37,251 bases of DNA from Pseudomonadales bacterium (GCA_007131295.1 SLQW01000152.1:1-37251); one strand, 5' to 3'; positions 1 to 8,092 are shown, counted from the first letter of the stretch. Made by a program: numbers and translations. Notes: generated by a model from the sequence alone, not told the origin.

Positions 1-349
1 CGTCCATGCCGCAGACCGAACGTCCTCGCCAGGCGGGAGCGCTCGAGCCGTCAATTTTGTCGGAGCGATGCGATCCCAGCACCCCCAGAGTCTCGTTAGC
101 CGAGCCAGGAACTACGGCTCAATGCATTCGTCTGCAGCAGGGATTCCAAGGCCGATTCGACGCCACGGCGGGCAAAGGAAAAAGGGGAGCCAGGTCACAA
201 AGTCCTCATGAGCGGTCTGCCGTGCACCGCCGCGAGCGGCAGAATCCGGTAAGGGGTGGTGGGGCATCCCCCTTGCCGAGGCGAACCTTCTGCCGAAGTT
301 CGGCGCTGAGCAGATGCCACTTTTCTGGTCGCACTAAAGGAGTGACCCG
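1..349. other. Gene-free stretch upstream of the leader-peptide gene
   Basis: I see no convincing gene here. Open frames through this stretch run on into the leader-peptide gene in other frames and have arginine- and serine-rich, shadow-like composition. It must hold the promoter of the gene at 350, but I cannot point to a clear -35/-10 pair. The only definite signal is the ribosome binding site AAAGGAG at about 337-343, roughly 7 bases before the ATG at 350. Confidence 0.5.
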
Positions 350-679
350 ATGGACAAGAAAGCACTCGAAAGCTTCATGGAAACCCTGCAACAGAACGCA
401 GAGCTGCAGAAAGCCATCAAGACGGAATTCGCTGGCGAGGCCGAGAAAGGCGTGCCCTTCGAGAAGGTGTTGGAGCTCGCGCAGAAGAAGGGCTACACGG
501 TCGGGGTTCAAGAGACCGAGGGCGAGCTCGAAGATGCGGATCTGGCCGGCGTGAGCGGCGGCGCCTACGATGCGTTCCTGAAGATCGAGGGCATCGACGG
601 CGAGTCGTTCAGCCTTAACTTCGACCGCAGCCTGTCGACTGGCGGCAACCTCTTTCTGAAGATCGGCAAGATCATCTAG
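350..679 (+). CDS. Nif11-type leader peptide (RiPP precursor) with an Hcp-like core
   Basis: This 109-residue protein has the shape of Nif11-like leader (NHLP-type) natural-product precursors: a charged helical leader (residues 1-65, with the ELQKAIK and FEKVLELAQKKGY segments typical of the family), an acidic stretch, and a double-glycine cleavage motif GVSGG ending at residue 71. Cleavage there would release a 38-residue core. The core has no cysteine, four serines and one threonine, so thioether rings are unlikely. Its start, YDAFLKIEGIDGES, resembles the first beta strand of type VI secretion Hcp tube proteins, and FLKI recurs near the C-terminus. A good ribosome site (AAAGGAG) fixes the ATG. 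The next gene is a methyltransferase in the same frame 12 bases away. The leader call is from family knowledge; the Hcp resemblance is by eye; RiPP function is inferred. No protease or exporter gene is in view. Confidence 0.75.
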   Translation: MDKKALESFMETLQQNAELQKAIKTEFAGEAEKGVPFEKVLELAQKKGYTVGVQETEGELEDADLAGVSGGAYDAFLKIEGIDGESFSLNFDRSLSTGGNLFLKIGKII

Positions 680-691
680 GGCTCGAGGCCC

Positions 692-2152
692 TTGGGCGTC
701 GCAGGCCCGCCTGATCCTGAGCAAGCTCCTGCGGTCAGGCGGGCGCTCGATGGCCTTGGCTTCGACGCGCGATCGATCCAGGCCCTATTCGGAACCACCG
801 ATCTGCTCCGACTGGCGCTGGTCGGTCGGCCTTTACTGGCTTACCGCGCACGCGGCAACTCCGCCCTGGCCTGCCTCGGCCGATTGTTTTTCCTCGAACA
901 GCCTGAACCCCTGCACGACGCGGTCCGCCTGATCGGCGAGACACCCCTTGAAACTTTACGGAACGCCGGACTGCTTGCCATCGACGGCACATTCGTGATG
1001 CCGAGCATCCGGCTGTATCTGGAAGGTGAACTGCGACTCGTCGGTGACCTGCATGGATCCCACCGGCCGGAGCTCGCCGACTTCGTCCTCGGCCCGGGTC
1101 CCGTCGCGCGCATGCTCGCTGACCTGGCGCTGCCGGGTTCTTTCGCGAACATTCTGGACCTCGGCAGTGGCTGTGGCGTGCTGGGTTGCCTGCTTGCCGG
1201 CCGTTCCCACAACGTCGTCTGCAGCGATGTTTCACCGCGCGCAGCCGCCTTCTCCCGCTTCAACGCTGCCCTTAACGGTATCGAGAACCTGCGCGCAGTC
1301 GAGGGCGATCTGTTCGGAGCCGTTGCGGGCGAACGCTTCGATCTCGTTCTCTGCAACCCACCGATGGTGATGGCCCCTACCGCCGAATATCTGTATCGCG
1401 ACGGCGGTAGCGAAATCTGCGCGCGCATCGTCCGTGAGGTACCGGAGCACCTCGCGCCGGGTGGCTGCCTGCAGATGCTCTGCAACTGGCCCGAACGGGC
1501 GGGTTGTGACTGGCGCGAGACTCCGCGCGCCTGGTTCGACAGCACAGACTGTGACGCCTGGCTGCTGCGTTTTCACAGCCTAACGGCAGAGGGCTATGCC
1601 GACCTTTGGCTGCGTCAGCAACCGGATGGGACGTCCAGGAGCGCCGAGGCCATCGGCCGCTGGGTGGACCATCTCACCGCGATCGTCGCCGATCGTGTGG
1701 GCGGCGGCCTCGTCATCCTGCGCCCGCGCGCGCATTCGCAGCCCCTGCGCACACTGCGCTCGGCCCCGCATGTGAGCGCACCTGCGGGGGCAGCGCTGCA
1801 GCGCCTGATGCGCGCCCAGGACTGCCTGATGGCTACGAACGACGATGCGCAGCTGCTGGAATCGCGTCTGCAGCGTGCTCCCGAACTCGAGCAGCAGATC
1901 ACGCTCAATATCGGCCAGGCCGGCTGGCAGCAGCAGAAGCGTGAGTTGCGGCTGGCCGGGACGCTCGGCTTCAGCGCCATGGCCGACGCAACGACCCTGG
2001 GTGTCATCGCCCACTTGGACGGCCAGCGCACCCTCGCCGAGGCCGCGGCTGTGTATGCGCAACAGATCGAAGTGGATCCGCATCGGCCCGTGGCCGGGCT
2101 CGCCCCAGCCGTACGGGAGCTGCTGCGCCTCGGGATGCTCACGCCCGTCTGA
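692..2152 (+). CDS. PrmC/HemK-like class I SAM-dependent methyltransferase
   Basis: The 486-residue product has an N-terminal helical domain (about 1-130), a Rossmann methyltransferase core with SAM motif DLGSGCG at 156-162 and the catalytic NPPM motif at 222-225, and a C-terminal helical or winged-helix-like domain (about 350-486). NPP-type motifs mark enzymes that methylate planar amino groups (Gln or Asn amides, adenine, cytosine). The three-part layout recalls the actinobacterial PrmC-like family with DUF7059 and DUF7782 domains; that is a memory-based comparison. There is no ATG near the N-terminus, so the start is taken as TTG at 692, 12 bases after the stop of the leader-peptide gene and in the same frame. 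It could modify the upstream peptide, whose core has two Asn and no Gln, or be an unrelated housekeeping methyltransferase. A hairpin follows the stop. Confidence 0.8.
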   Translation: MGVAGPPDPEQAPAVRRALDGLGFDARSIQALFGTTDLLRLALVGRPLLAYRARGNSALACLGRLFFLEQPEPLHDAVRLIGETPLETLRNAGLLAIDGTFVMPSIRLYLEGELRLVGDLHGSHRPELADFVLGPGPVARMLADLALPGSFANILDLGSGCGVLGCLLAGRSHNVVCSDVSPRAAAFSRFNAALNGIENLRAVEGDLFGAVAGERFDLVLCNPPMVMAPTAEYLYRDGGSEICARIVREVPEHLAPGGCLQMLCNWPERAGCDWRETPRAWFDSTDCDAWLLRFHSLTAEGYADLWLRQQPDGTSRSAEAIGRWVDHLTAIVADRVGGGLVILRPRAHSQPLRTLRSAPHVSAPAGAALQRLMRAQDCLMATNDDAQLLESRLQRAPELEQQITLNIGQAGWQQQKRELRLAGTLGFSAMADATTLGVIAHLDGQRTLAEAAAVYAQQIEVDPHRPVAGLAPAVRELLRLGMLTPV

Positions 2153-2186
2153 GCAACGCCCTCGCAAGAGCGTATCGGCTACCGGG

Positions 2187-2205
2187 GTCTGTCGCGGCGA
2201 CAGAC
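2187..2205 (+). terminator. Hairpin after the methyltransferase, terminator-like
   Basis: GTCTGTCG (2187-2194) and CGACAGAC (2198-2205) are perfect inverted repeats around a CGG loop, 34 bases after the methyltransferase stop and about 100 bases before the next gene. There is no T-run after it, so it is either a weak terminator or a 3'-end stabilising stem. It closes off the 350-2152 pair. Confidence 0.5.
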
Positions 2206-2305
2206 ATCGGCTCGAGCCGTCCATTCTCGTGTGTAGAATCCAGCGAAATGACTTTACCCTCGGCACCACGCCGCGACCCTTTAGACGCCCATCCGAGGAC
2301 CGCCC

Positions 2306-4123
2306 ATGAGTGCCACTACACCCCCGCCCGGACTGCACAAACCGATCGACAAGGAGGCGCTGCGCCGCAAGTACGCCGCAGAGCGCGCGAAACGGCTGCG
2401 GCCCGACGGCAACGATCAATACATCCGTCTCGAGGGTCAGCTCTCACACTATCTGGACGACCCGTACACGCCACGGGTGGAGCGTGAACCGAAGACCGAT
2501 CACGTGACGTTCGCGTTCATCGGCGGTGGTTTTGCAGGGCTCGTCACCGGTGCACGGCTCAAGGAAGCGGGCGTGGAGGACGTGCGCATCATCGAGAAGG
2601 GCGGCGACTTCGGCGGCACCTGGTACTGGAACCGCTATCCCGGCGCCCAATGCGATACCGCATCGTTCGTGTACATGCCGCTGCTGGAGGAAACCGGGCA
2701 CATGCCAAGCGAGAAGTACGCGCATGCCCCGGAGATCCTCGAGCACTGCCAGCGGATCGGGAATCAGTACGGACTCTATGACCAAGCGTTATTCCACACG
2801 GAAGTGAAAGAGCTCGTTTGGGACGAGGGTCAGGCCTACTGGGTCATCCGCACCAATCGCGGCGACGAGTTCACCGCGCAGTTCGTCGGCATGGGCACTG
2901 GTCCGCTGCACGTACCGAAACTGCCGGGCATTCCCGGCCTTACGTCGTTTCGCGGCCACTCCTTCCACACCAGCCGCTGGGACTACGACTACACGGGCGG
3001 TGACCCCTACGGCGCGCCGCTCGACAAGCTCGCCGACAAGCGCGTCGCCATCATCGGTACCGGCGCGACCGCCGTGCAATGCGTCCCGCATCTCGCGCGC
3101 GCCTGCGGGAAGCTTTATGTCTGCCAGCGTACGCCGTCTTCGGTGGACGTACGCGACAATCGGCCGACAGATCCGGATTGGTTCAAGGAAATCGCAACGC
3201 CAGGCTGGCAGCAGCGCTGGCTCGAGAATTTCACCGCCAACCAGACCGGCGGCATGACCGAAGTCGATCTCGTCATGGACGGTTGGACCGATCTTTCACG
3301 TCGGATCCGCGCGAAGATCGCCGATCTGCCGCCGGATGAGCGCACGCCGGCAAAGATGTGGGAAGCATTCGAAGACGCCGATTTCGAGAAGATGGAAGAG
3401 ATCCGCATGCGGGTCGAATCGATCGTCGAGGATGACGATACGGCGCAGGCGCTGAAGGCCTGGTATCGGCAACTGTGCAAGCGCCCGTGCTTCCACGACG
3501 AGTACCTGCAGGCCTTCAACGAACCGGGCACGACGCTGGTCGATACCGACGGCAAGGGCGTGGAGCGCATCACCGAGAATGGCGTGGTCGTCGCCGGTGA
3601 GCACTACGAAGTGGATTGCATCATCTACGCGTCAGGCTTCGAAGTCGGTACGGCGTATCACGAACGCGCCGGCTACGACATGGTAGGGCGCGGCGGCGTG
3701 AAGCTTTCCGAGTACTGGGCCGACGGCATGCGCACGAAGCACGGGACCCACGTGCACGGCTTTCCGAACGCGTTCATCGTGCAGCCGACGCAAGGGGCGA
3801 ACCTGATCTCGAACGTGCCCCACAACCTGACCGAGTCGGGAAAAACGATCGCCATGATCGTCAAGCACGCGCTCGAGAACGGTTACGACGAGGTCGAGGT
3901 CAGCGAGGAAGCCGAAGAGGCCTGGATTCAGCTCTTGCTGACCGGCATGGGACGCATGATCGGTTCCCAGGATTGCACGCCCGGCTACTACAACAACGAA
4001 GGCCAACCGATGGGGCCGCAGGCGCGGCTCTTCGTCGGCTATCCGGAAGGCGCCATGGCGTTCTTCAAGTACCTCGAGGGGTGGCGCTCTGACGGCCGCT
4101 TCGAGGGCCTGGAGTTCCGCTGA
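2306..4123 (+). CDS. Flavin-dependent Baeyer-Villiger-type monooxygenase
   Basis: A 605-residue FAD- and NADPH-dependent monooxygenase that inserts oxygen next to a ketone carbonyl, giving an ester or lactone. The FAD-binding motif GGGFAG is at 73-78, followed by [15 protein letters not shown], typical of this class. The type I Baeyer-Villiger fingerprint FxGxxxHxxxWD is present as [12 protein letters not shown] at 215-226. The second (NADPH) Rossmann motif GTGATA is at 251-256. Length is normal for the group, with a 60-residue N-terminal extension as in steroid- and cycloketone-type enzymes. A GAGGA ribosome site precedes the ATG at 2306. It appears to be a single-gene unit. The substrate cannot be read from sequence; steroid, cyclic or aryl ketones are all possible. 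Confidence 0.9.
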   Translation: MSATTPPPGLHKPIDKEALRRKYAAERAKRLRPDGNDQYIRLEGQLSHYLDDPYTPRVEREPKTDHVTFAFIGGGFAGLVTGARLKEAGVEDVRIIEKGGDFGGTWYWNRYPGAQCDTASFVYMPLLEETGHMPSEKYAHAPEILEHCQRIGNQYGLYDQALFHTEVKELVWDEGQAYWVIRTNRGDEFTAQFVGMGTGPLHVPKLPGIPGLTSFRGHSFHTSRWDYDYTGGDPYGAPLDKLADKRVAIIGTGATAVQCVPHLARACGKLYVCQRTPSSVDVRDNRPTDPDWFKEIATPGWQQRWLENFTANQTGGMTEVDLVMDGWTDLSRRIRAKIADLPPDERTPAKMWEAFEDADFEKMEEIRMRVESIVEDDDTAQALKAWYRQLCKRPCFHDEYLQAFNEPGTTLVDTDGKGVERITENGVVVAGEHYEVDCIIYASGFEVGTAYHERAGYDMVGRGGVKLSEYWADGMRTKHGTHVHGFPNAFIVQPTQGANLISNVPHNLTESGKTIAMIVKHALENGYDEVEVSEEAEEAWIQLLLTGMGRMIGSQDCTPGYYNNEGQPMGPQARLFVGYPEGAMAFFKYLEGWRSDGRFEGLEFR

Positions 4124-4128
4124 GCACC

Positions 4129-4152
4129 GGGCTTGCCGCACGGGGCAAGCCC
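4129..4152 (+). terminator. Hairpin after the monooxygenase gene
   Basis: GGGCTTGCC (4129-4137) pairs perfectly with GGCAAGCCC (4144-4152) around a 6-base loop, starting 5 bases after the stop codon. No T-run follows. Its position suggests a transcription terminator or an mRNA-end stem. Confidence 0.5.
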
Positions 4153-4195
4153 ACGCCCGATTGCAGGCAGAAACCGGCCTGGCCCTGAAGCGCGC

Positions 4196-4507
4196 TCAGT
4201 CGAGCGCCTCGAGATTCTCGTTCAGGCCCTGCCGAAGCGCTTCCACCGCCTCATCGATGCGGCCGGTATCCTTCAGGTTGTTGCCGAGCATGCTCCAGGC
4301 CGCGTTGCGCACCGCCCGGTTCTCGGTCTGATCGAGCACGCTACGAAATACTGCCGCCGCGCCCGCATTGTCGCCTCGTTCGTCATGAATCTCTTGAATC
4401 CGCTGCAGCTGCAGGATCGCGGCCTGTTCCGGATCGGCGCTGATTGCGTGGGTGGAGGCGACCAGCTCCATGTAGCTGCTCATCATGTTGAGCATCCCTG
4501 GCAGCAT
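4196..4507 (-). pseudogene. Small helical, TPR-like protein, probably missing its N-terminus
   Basis: The 103-residue frame has real protein character: a TPR-like pair of helices with the pattern AAAVFRSVLDQTENRAVRNA then LGNNLKDTGRIDEAVEALRQG. It begins MLPGMLNMMSSYMEL without the signal peptide I would expect for a periplasmic protein of this sort, and no clear ribosome site precedes either possible ATG (4507 or 4495). Its 5' end overlaps the 5' end of the DUF1214 fragment on the other strand, which is also cut. Both genes probably lost their starts in the same deletion near 4490-4510. It could still be a small intact protein; the function is unknown. Confidence 0.5.
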
Positions 4508-4808
4508 TCCGGTCGACGCCTTCTGGTCGCTGACCCTGTACGAGTCCGATGGCGAGGGACGCTGGTATCTGTACCCGAACCCGATGGGTCGTCATGCCGT
4601 GAACAGCACCGCGAACGACATGGAGCCGGAGGCGGACGGCACCATCGTCCTGAACGTCTCGAACGCGCAACCGGAGGATCGAACCAACTGGCTTCCCGCT
4701 CCGGACGGCCGTTTCCTGCTGGTGTTCCGTGCCTACAGGCCTCGCGCCCGCTTTATCGATGGCTCGTTTGTCCTGCCCGCAGTCGAGAGGATAGCGCCAC
4801 CGCTTTAG
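4485..4808 (+). pseudogene. C-terminal fragment of a DUF1254/DUF1214 protein
   Basis: The 107-residue frame matches only the C-terminal DUF1214 beta domain: PVDAFWSLTLYESDGEG near the start, then NWLPAPDGRFLLVFRAYRP and a final DGSFVLPAVERI, all hallmarks of the end of DUF1254/DUF1214 proteins, which are usually 350-480 residues. The DUF1254 half and the first part of DUF1214 are absent, and upstream DNA codes on the other strand for an unrelated remnant. This is a 5'-truncated gene. It ends just before the convergent coiled-coil gene. Confidence 0.75.
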
Positions 4809-4864
4809 AAACCAACGCCATATGCGGTCTCTTCATTCGGGCAGGAGTCAGTTAGGAGTCTGCG

Positions 4865-5152
4865 CTATCTGAAGCGGGACATGGCCTCCTCGAACGCCTT
4901 CGACATGCTGTCCACGGCCTTGTCGAAGCCGGTCCTCAGATCGCCCCAAGCCTCGTCTCCGGCCTTGCGCATCTCCCGAAGTTTCTCCTCGGCCTTGTCA
5001 CGCTGGCTACGCATCTCGGTGAGCTGCTTCTGATACTCGATCCTGGCGTCGGCTTCGGCCTCGTCCACCCTCGCCTTGAGCTTTCTGATCTCAGCATCCC
5101 AACGATCGAGACGGGCCCTGAACTTGTCGATGTACTCGTCGCGTTCCGACAT
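4865..5152 (-). CDS. Small coiled-coil protein, Sll1863-type stress protein family
   Basis: A 95-residue acidic, almost wholly helical protein, MSERDEYIDKFRARLDRWD at the N-terminus, continuing through heptad-rich EAEADARIEYQKQL and KAEEKLREMRKAGDEAW to a short amphipathic tail ending SRFR. The pattern fits the small coiled-coil proteins that databases name Sll1863-family stress response proteins; the biochemical role of that family is not established. The frame stays open upstream, but the start at 5152 is supported by GGAGG about 8 bases before the ATG, and the upstream extension lacks protein character. It is divergent from the gene at 5364; a perfect palindrome lies between them. Confidence 0.8.
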   Translation of the reverse strand: MSERDEYIDKFRARLDRWDAEIRKLKARVDEAEADARIEYQKQLTEMRSQRDKAEEKLREMRKAGDEAWGDLRTGFDKAVDSMSKAFEEAMSRFR

Positions 5153-5254
5153 CCTGGCTCCCTCCGTTGCAGCCTGCGGCTCGTGCCGACACCGCCTGCG
5201 CGACGCCAGCCTCGGAAACAGCATACTCGCCTCCAGCGCACGCTGGACAGGCCC

Positions 5255-5272
5255 TGCAACGACGTCGTTGCA
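5255..5272. promoter_or_regulatory. Perfect 18-bp palindrome in a divergent promoter region
   Basis: TGCAACGACGTCGTTGCA is an uninterrupted perfect palindrome between the coiled-coil gene (starts 5152, minus) and the hypothetical gene (starts 5364, plus). Position and symmetry suggest an operator for a dimeric regulator acting on one or both genes. The regulator is not encoded next to it. Confidence 0.5.
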
Positions 5273-5363
5273 AAGGCACGCCGTCCGCCTCCCGGAGGGA
5301 CGTTTCTCCCCGCTCCGAGCTTTGCGTACCCTGAACGTGGACCATCGAGGGGGAGGCAATGCC

Positions 5364-5888
5364 ATGCGTGCGCTCGTGATCGTGCTGCAGGCACTCGGGA
5401 TCGTCGCGCTGATTCCGCTGGTGGCCATGGCCACCCTGAGTCTGAAACACCGCAATGCCGACGGGCCGTCGATCCTGTTCCCAGGGGGTGAACTGGTCTC
5501 CGGGGAACTGCATACCGGTTCGGAACCGGACTGGAGCTTCGTCCGCGACGTCGGCATCGTCGAACTTCAGCTCGAGGAACCTTCGCGCTCCCGGCGCGTC
5601 TGGATCGTGGAGCACGATGGCCGCATCTTCGTCCCCTCCGGCTACATGACCTCCGCGCTCGGCCGCCTGTGGAAGCACTGGGCCATCCACGCGGACGAGG
5701 GCGACGGGCTCGCCGTCGTGCGCATCGACGGGGTGCGCTACCAACGTCGGCTGGAGCGCATCCAAGAGGGCCCCGAACTCAACGGGATCAGCGAACGGAT
5801 GGCCGCGAAGTACGGCTCGCCGATGACGCGGGCCGATATCGAGGCCGGCAATACCTGGATCTTCGAACTGGCACCGAGGGAGGGCTGA
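5364..5888 (+). CDS. Hypothetical membrane-anchored protein, possible split-barrel fold
   Basis: A 174-residue protein with an N-terminal hydrophobic segment (residues 2-25, signal anchor or signal peptide) and a beta-rich body. The segments SRRVWIVEHDGRIFVPSGYM and GLAVVRIDGVRYQRRLERI resemble strands of the FMN/F420-binding split barrel (pyridoxamine-phosphate-oxidase-like or nitroreductase-type) proteins, but I see no diagnostic motif. The frame extends upstream; I chose ATG 5364 because GGGGGAGG sits 8 bases before it and a hydrophobic segment follows at once. It is the first gene of a short plus-strand run (5364-6404). Confidence 0.65.
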   Translation: MRALVIVLQALGIVALIPLVAMATLSLKHRNADGPSILFPGGELVSGELHTGSEPDWSFVRDVGIVELQLEEPSRSRRVWIVEHDGRIFVPSGYMTSALGRLWKHWAIHADEGDGLAVVRIDGVRYQRRLERIQEGPELNGISERMAAKYGSPMTRADIEAGNTWIFELAPREG

Positions 5889-5892
5889 GCGC

Positions 5893-6027
5893 ATGCGCGC
5901 GCGTAACTATCTGATGCTCTGCGCAGGAGTGGCGGCAGTGGTCGTTCTCGCCGTGCTGGTCGTTCCCGGCGTTGGCGATGCATTCGAAGGGGCGCTGCTC
6001 GGGTTCCTGGCCACCTACGCGCGCTGA
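5893..6027 (+). CDS. Small single-pass membrane protein, 44 residues
   Basis: An ATG 4 bases after the stop of the previous gene opens a 44-codon frame, MRARNYLMLCAGVAAVVVL at the start, then a continued hydrophobic run to VVPGVGDAFEGALLGFLATYAR and a TGA. One transmembrane helix spans about residues 6-27, with positive residues on the N-terminal side. Tight spacing suggests translational coupling to the 5364 gene. The function is unknown. Because it is so short, its reality rests on the spacing and the membrane-protein-like composition. Confidence 0.5.
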   Translation: MRARNYLMLCAGVAAVVVLAVLVVPGVGDAFEGALLGFLATYAR

Positions 6028-6077
6028 GCGGCACACGCGCGTATGCTGAAAAGCCCTGGAAGCGGAGGAGTGCGACC

Positions 6078-6404
6078 ATGGAACAGCATAGAAACGAAAC
6101 CTTCCGCGATCAGCGCATCGATCTGCACGGGAAATTCTTCCACGACTGTACGTTCGAGCGCTGCGAACTCGTCTTCGACGGCGATCGACCGCCCACGTTT
6201 TCGGACAACCGTTTCGTGGACAGCGTATTCGTCTTTACCGGCGCGGCGACCCGAACGCTCTACATGCTCGAGACGCTCTATCACGCCGGAGAGGGTGGCC
6301 GGCAGGTGGTCGAGAAAACGCTGGAGGATATCCGTGCGAAGAAGCTGCACGGTCACGAGATCCGCACCGTAGTGCCCGACACGCAGGACCACAGCCTGGC
6401 CTGA
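6078..6404 (+). CDS. Conserved-looking hypothetical protein, 108 residues
   Basis: A soluble 108-residue protein beginning MEQHRNETFRDQRIDLHG. Residues 18-50 carry pentapeptide-like steps (FFHDCTFERCELVF then FSDNRFVDSVFVF), so the N-terminal half may be a short right-handed beta helix; the C-terminal half is helical. GGAGGAG lies about 8 bases before the ATG. It follows the two small genes at 5364 and 5893 and converges with the reductase remnant. I do not recognise a function. Confidence 0.65.
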   Translation: MEQHRNETFRDQRIDLHGKFFHDCTFERCELVFDGDRPPTFSDNRFVDSVFVFTGAATRTLYMLETLYHAGEGGRQVVEKTLEDIRAKKLHGHEIRTVVPDTQDHSLA

Positions 6405-6443
6405 GGGCGCAGGCCGCATGGCTGGCACGCGGGATCGCGCCGA

Positions 6444-7315
6444 TCAATTCTGGCCGGCGCGTTCTCGCAGCACGCTGCGTACGCCTCGGGGCACGAGGCC
6501 GAGGTCTTCGAAACCGCGGGCGTCCGGTGCGACGACCTTGTCTCGTGACAGCAGGACGAGTTGATCCCGGGTCAGCGGAGGCGACGGCAGTACACTCAGC
6601 ACGCGCGCGATCCCGCGCCACACGCGCATCGGTATCGCAAGCATGGGCCGCCGCCTGTCGGCCGACGCCATCACCGCCTGCAGGAGTTGCCGATAGGACA
6701 GAACCTCGGCACCGCCGAGTTCGAAGATGCCTTGCTTCTCACGCTGCAACGCCTCCCGCACGGCCTGAGCGACATCGGCCACGTCCACCGGCTGCAGCAG
6801 GACGCTGCCATCGTCGAACAGCGGGACGACCGGAAGGCGCGTGATGCCTTCGAGCGCCTCCAGCATACCGCCGCGAGCACTGACGATGGCACTCGGGCGT
6901 AGGATCGCCACCCCGGGGAACCCCTCCGTGACCGCGTCCTCGCCGCGAGCTCGAGCGCGAACGTAGGCCGATGGTGACGCTGTGTCCACGCCGATCCCGG
7001 AGATGTGCACGAGGCGGGCGATCCCGTTTTCCTCGGAGATGCGCGCAATACGCCGGGCCGCATCCACGTGGATCGTCTCGAAGTCCGCATCACGCTGCTC
7101 GATGTACAGACTCACCGCGTTCACCGCGGCGGACGCTCCGGCCAGCGCTCCGGCGACGTCGGAGTCGTCGCGAACATCCGTACGAGAGAACTCGATCGCA
7201 CCGGACCGGGTGAACTCGGGATCGGGATGGCGGGCCGCCACCCGCACCCGGCGCCCGGAAGCAATCAGGCACTCGACGATCGCGCGGCCGAGAAAACCCG
7301 TGCCGCAGAAACCAT
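6444..7315 (-). pseudogene. NDUFA9-type NAD(P)-binding reductase, frameshifted at codon 2
   Basis: An atypical short-chain reductase of the complex-I NDUFA9/NmrA-like type: NAVSLYIEQRDADFETIHVDAA, VHISGIGVD with the conserved serine region, and the TRDQLVLLSRDKVV tail. The frame with a usable start (GTG 7247) lacks the Rossmann glycine motif, yet the same frame continues upstream to read GFCGTGFLGRAIVECLI, the missing motif. There is an ATG at 7315 in the wrong frame by one base; one extra T in the TTT at 7309-7311 would give MVFCGTGFLG, a normal N-terminus. So the gene has either a one-base deletion or a deletion junction right behind its start codon, where it meets the truncated amidohydrolase. 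A sequencing error is possible. Confidence 0.7.
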
Positions 7316-8092
7316 GGTCTGAAGCTCTCCTGCCCTCCTGACCTGTTGCGGCGAGAACAGGCCGCCATGCTCGATGACGAAGTCGCCCGTAAAGCCGTCG
7401 GCGCGCAGTTCCGCGAGCGCATCGAGCGTGGCGGTCTGCGCAGCATCACCATTGGAATGAATGTGTACGGACAGCCCTGCCTGCGTGTAGGGCCGCACCG
7501 TAGCGGCAATTTCACTTTCCGGTATGACCCACAGGCCCAGCGACCCGCGCGACTGCCCCGCCAGATAGCCGGGCGGTGAGAGGCGCATGGTCTGGGAGTA
7601 GAAAGCGCCGTCCGCGAAGAACTTCACCCGCGGCAGAACCGGCGCCGGCGCCGGGCGCACACCGCTCACCAGGTCGCGGACGACCTGCGGCGCGTCGCTT
7701 CCGAATGCCTGCTGCAGCGCGCGGAATTCCGGAACCAGGTAGAGCCGGAAACCGTCCGGGGTCGCCATCGGCCAGGGCGGAGCAAAGGGATGCGCGTAGA
7801 GCATGCCGCCGAGCAGGACGTGCATGTGGGGGTCGATCAGCCCCGGAAGCATCGTCAGCTCTCTGAATGTCTCGTCGATGGCCGCGCCGGGAAACCTGGC
7901 GCGAAGGACTTCGAGCTCGCCCACGTCCTGGATGATCCCGCCTTCGACCGCCACGGCCTCCGCCGTTACGCCCTCGCCGGTCATGGGAATGATTTCATCG
8001 GCCGTATAGATGGTCACCGCGGACCCGGGTGGCTCCGTGCAGGCAGCCAGGCACAGGCACGCGGTGGCGAACCACAGGCAGCGCATCGACAT
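7265..8092 (-). pseudogene. Decayed amidohydrolase-3 family lipoprotein
   Basis: The frame starts well: a lipoprotein signal (MSMRCLWFATACLCLAAC, lipid-modified Cys 18), then ADEIIPMTGEGVTAEAVAVEGG and the metal motif LPGLIDPHMHVLLGG. These enzymes are usually near 550 residues. Here about 140 residues appear to be missing after PFAPPWPMATPDG, where the text jumps to FRLYLVPEFRALQQAFG and KFFADGAFYSQTMRLSPPGYL. It then keeps HIHSNGD and VIEHGG but stops soon after MVSA, running into the reductase gene in another frame. The C-terminal third, including the last metal ligand region, is gone. It has an internal in-frame deletion plus a 3' truncation, so it is almost certainly inactive. Confidence 0.75.

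Noticed and set aside
206-724. Minus-strand frame of 172 codons over the leader-peptide gene
   Set aside because: It is the mirror of a well-supported plus-strand gene with a good ribosome site; its composition follows codon-position bias.
41-2221. GCTCGAGCCGTC at 41-52 and again at 2210-2221, flanking the leader-peptide and methyltransferase genes
   Set aside because: Only 12 exact bases with a loose extension, and the core is a self-complementary GC-rich word. Too short to call a flanking repeat or attachment site.
4133-4855. Plus-strand frame of 240 codons across the two remnants
   Set aside because: It crosses two better-supported frames, lacks a ribosome site and has no recognisable domain.
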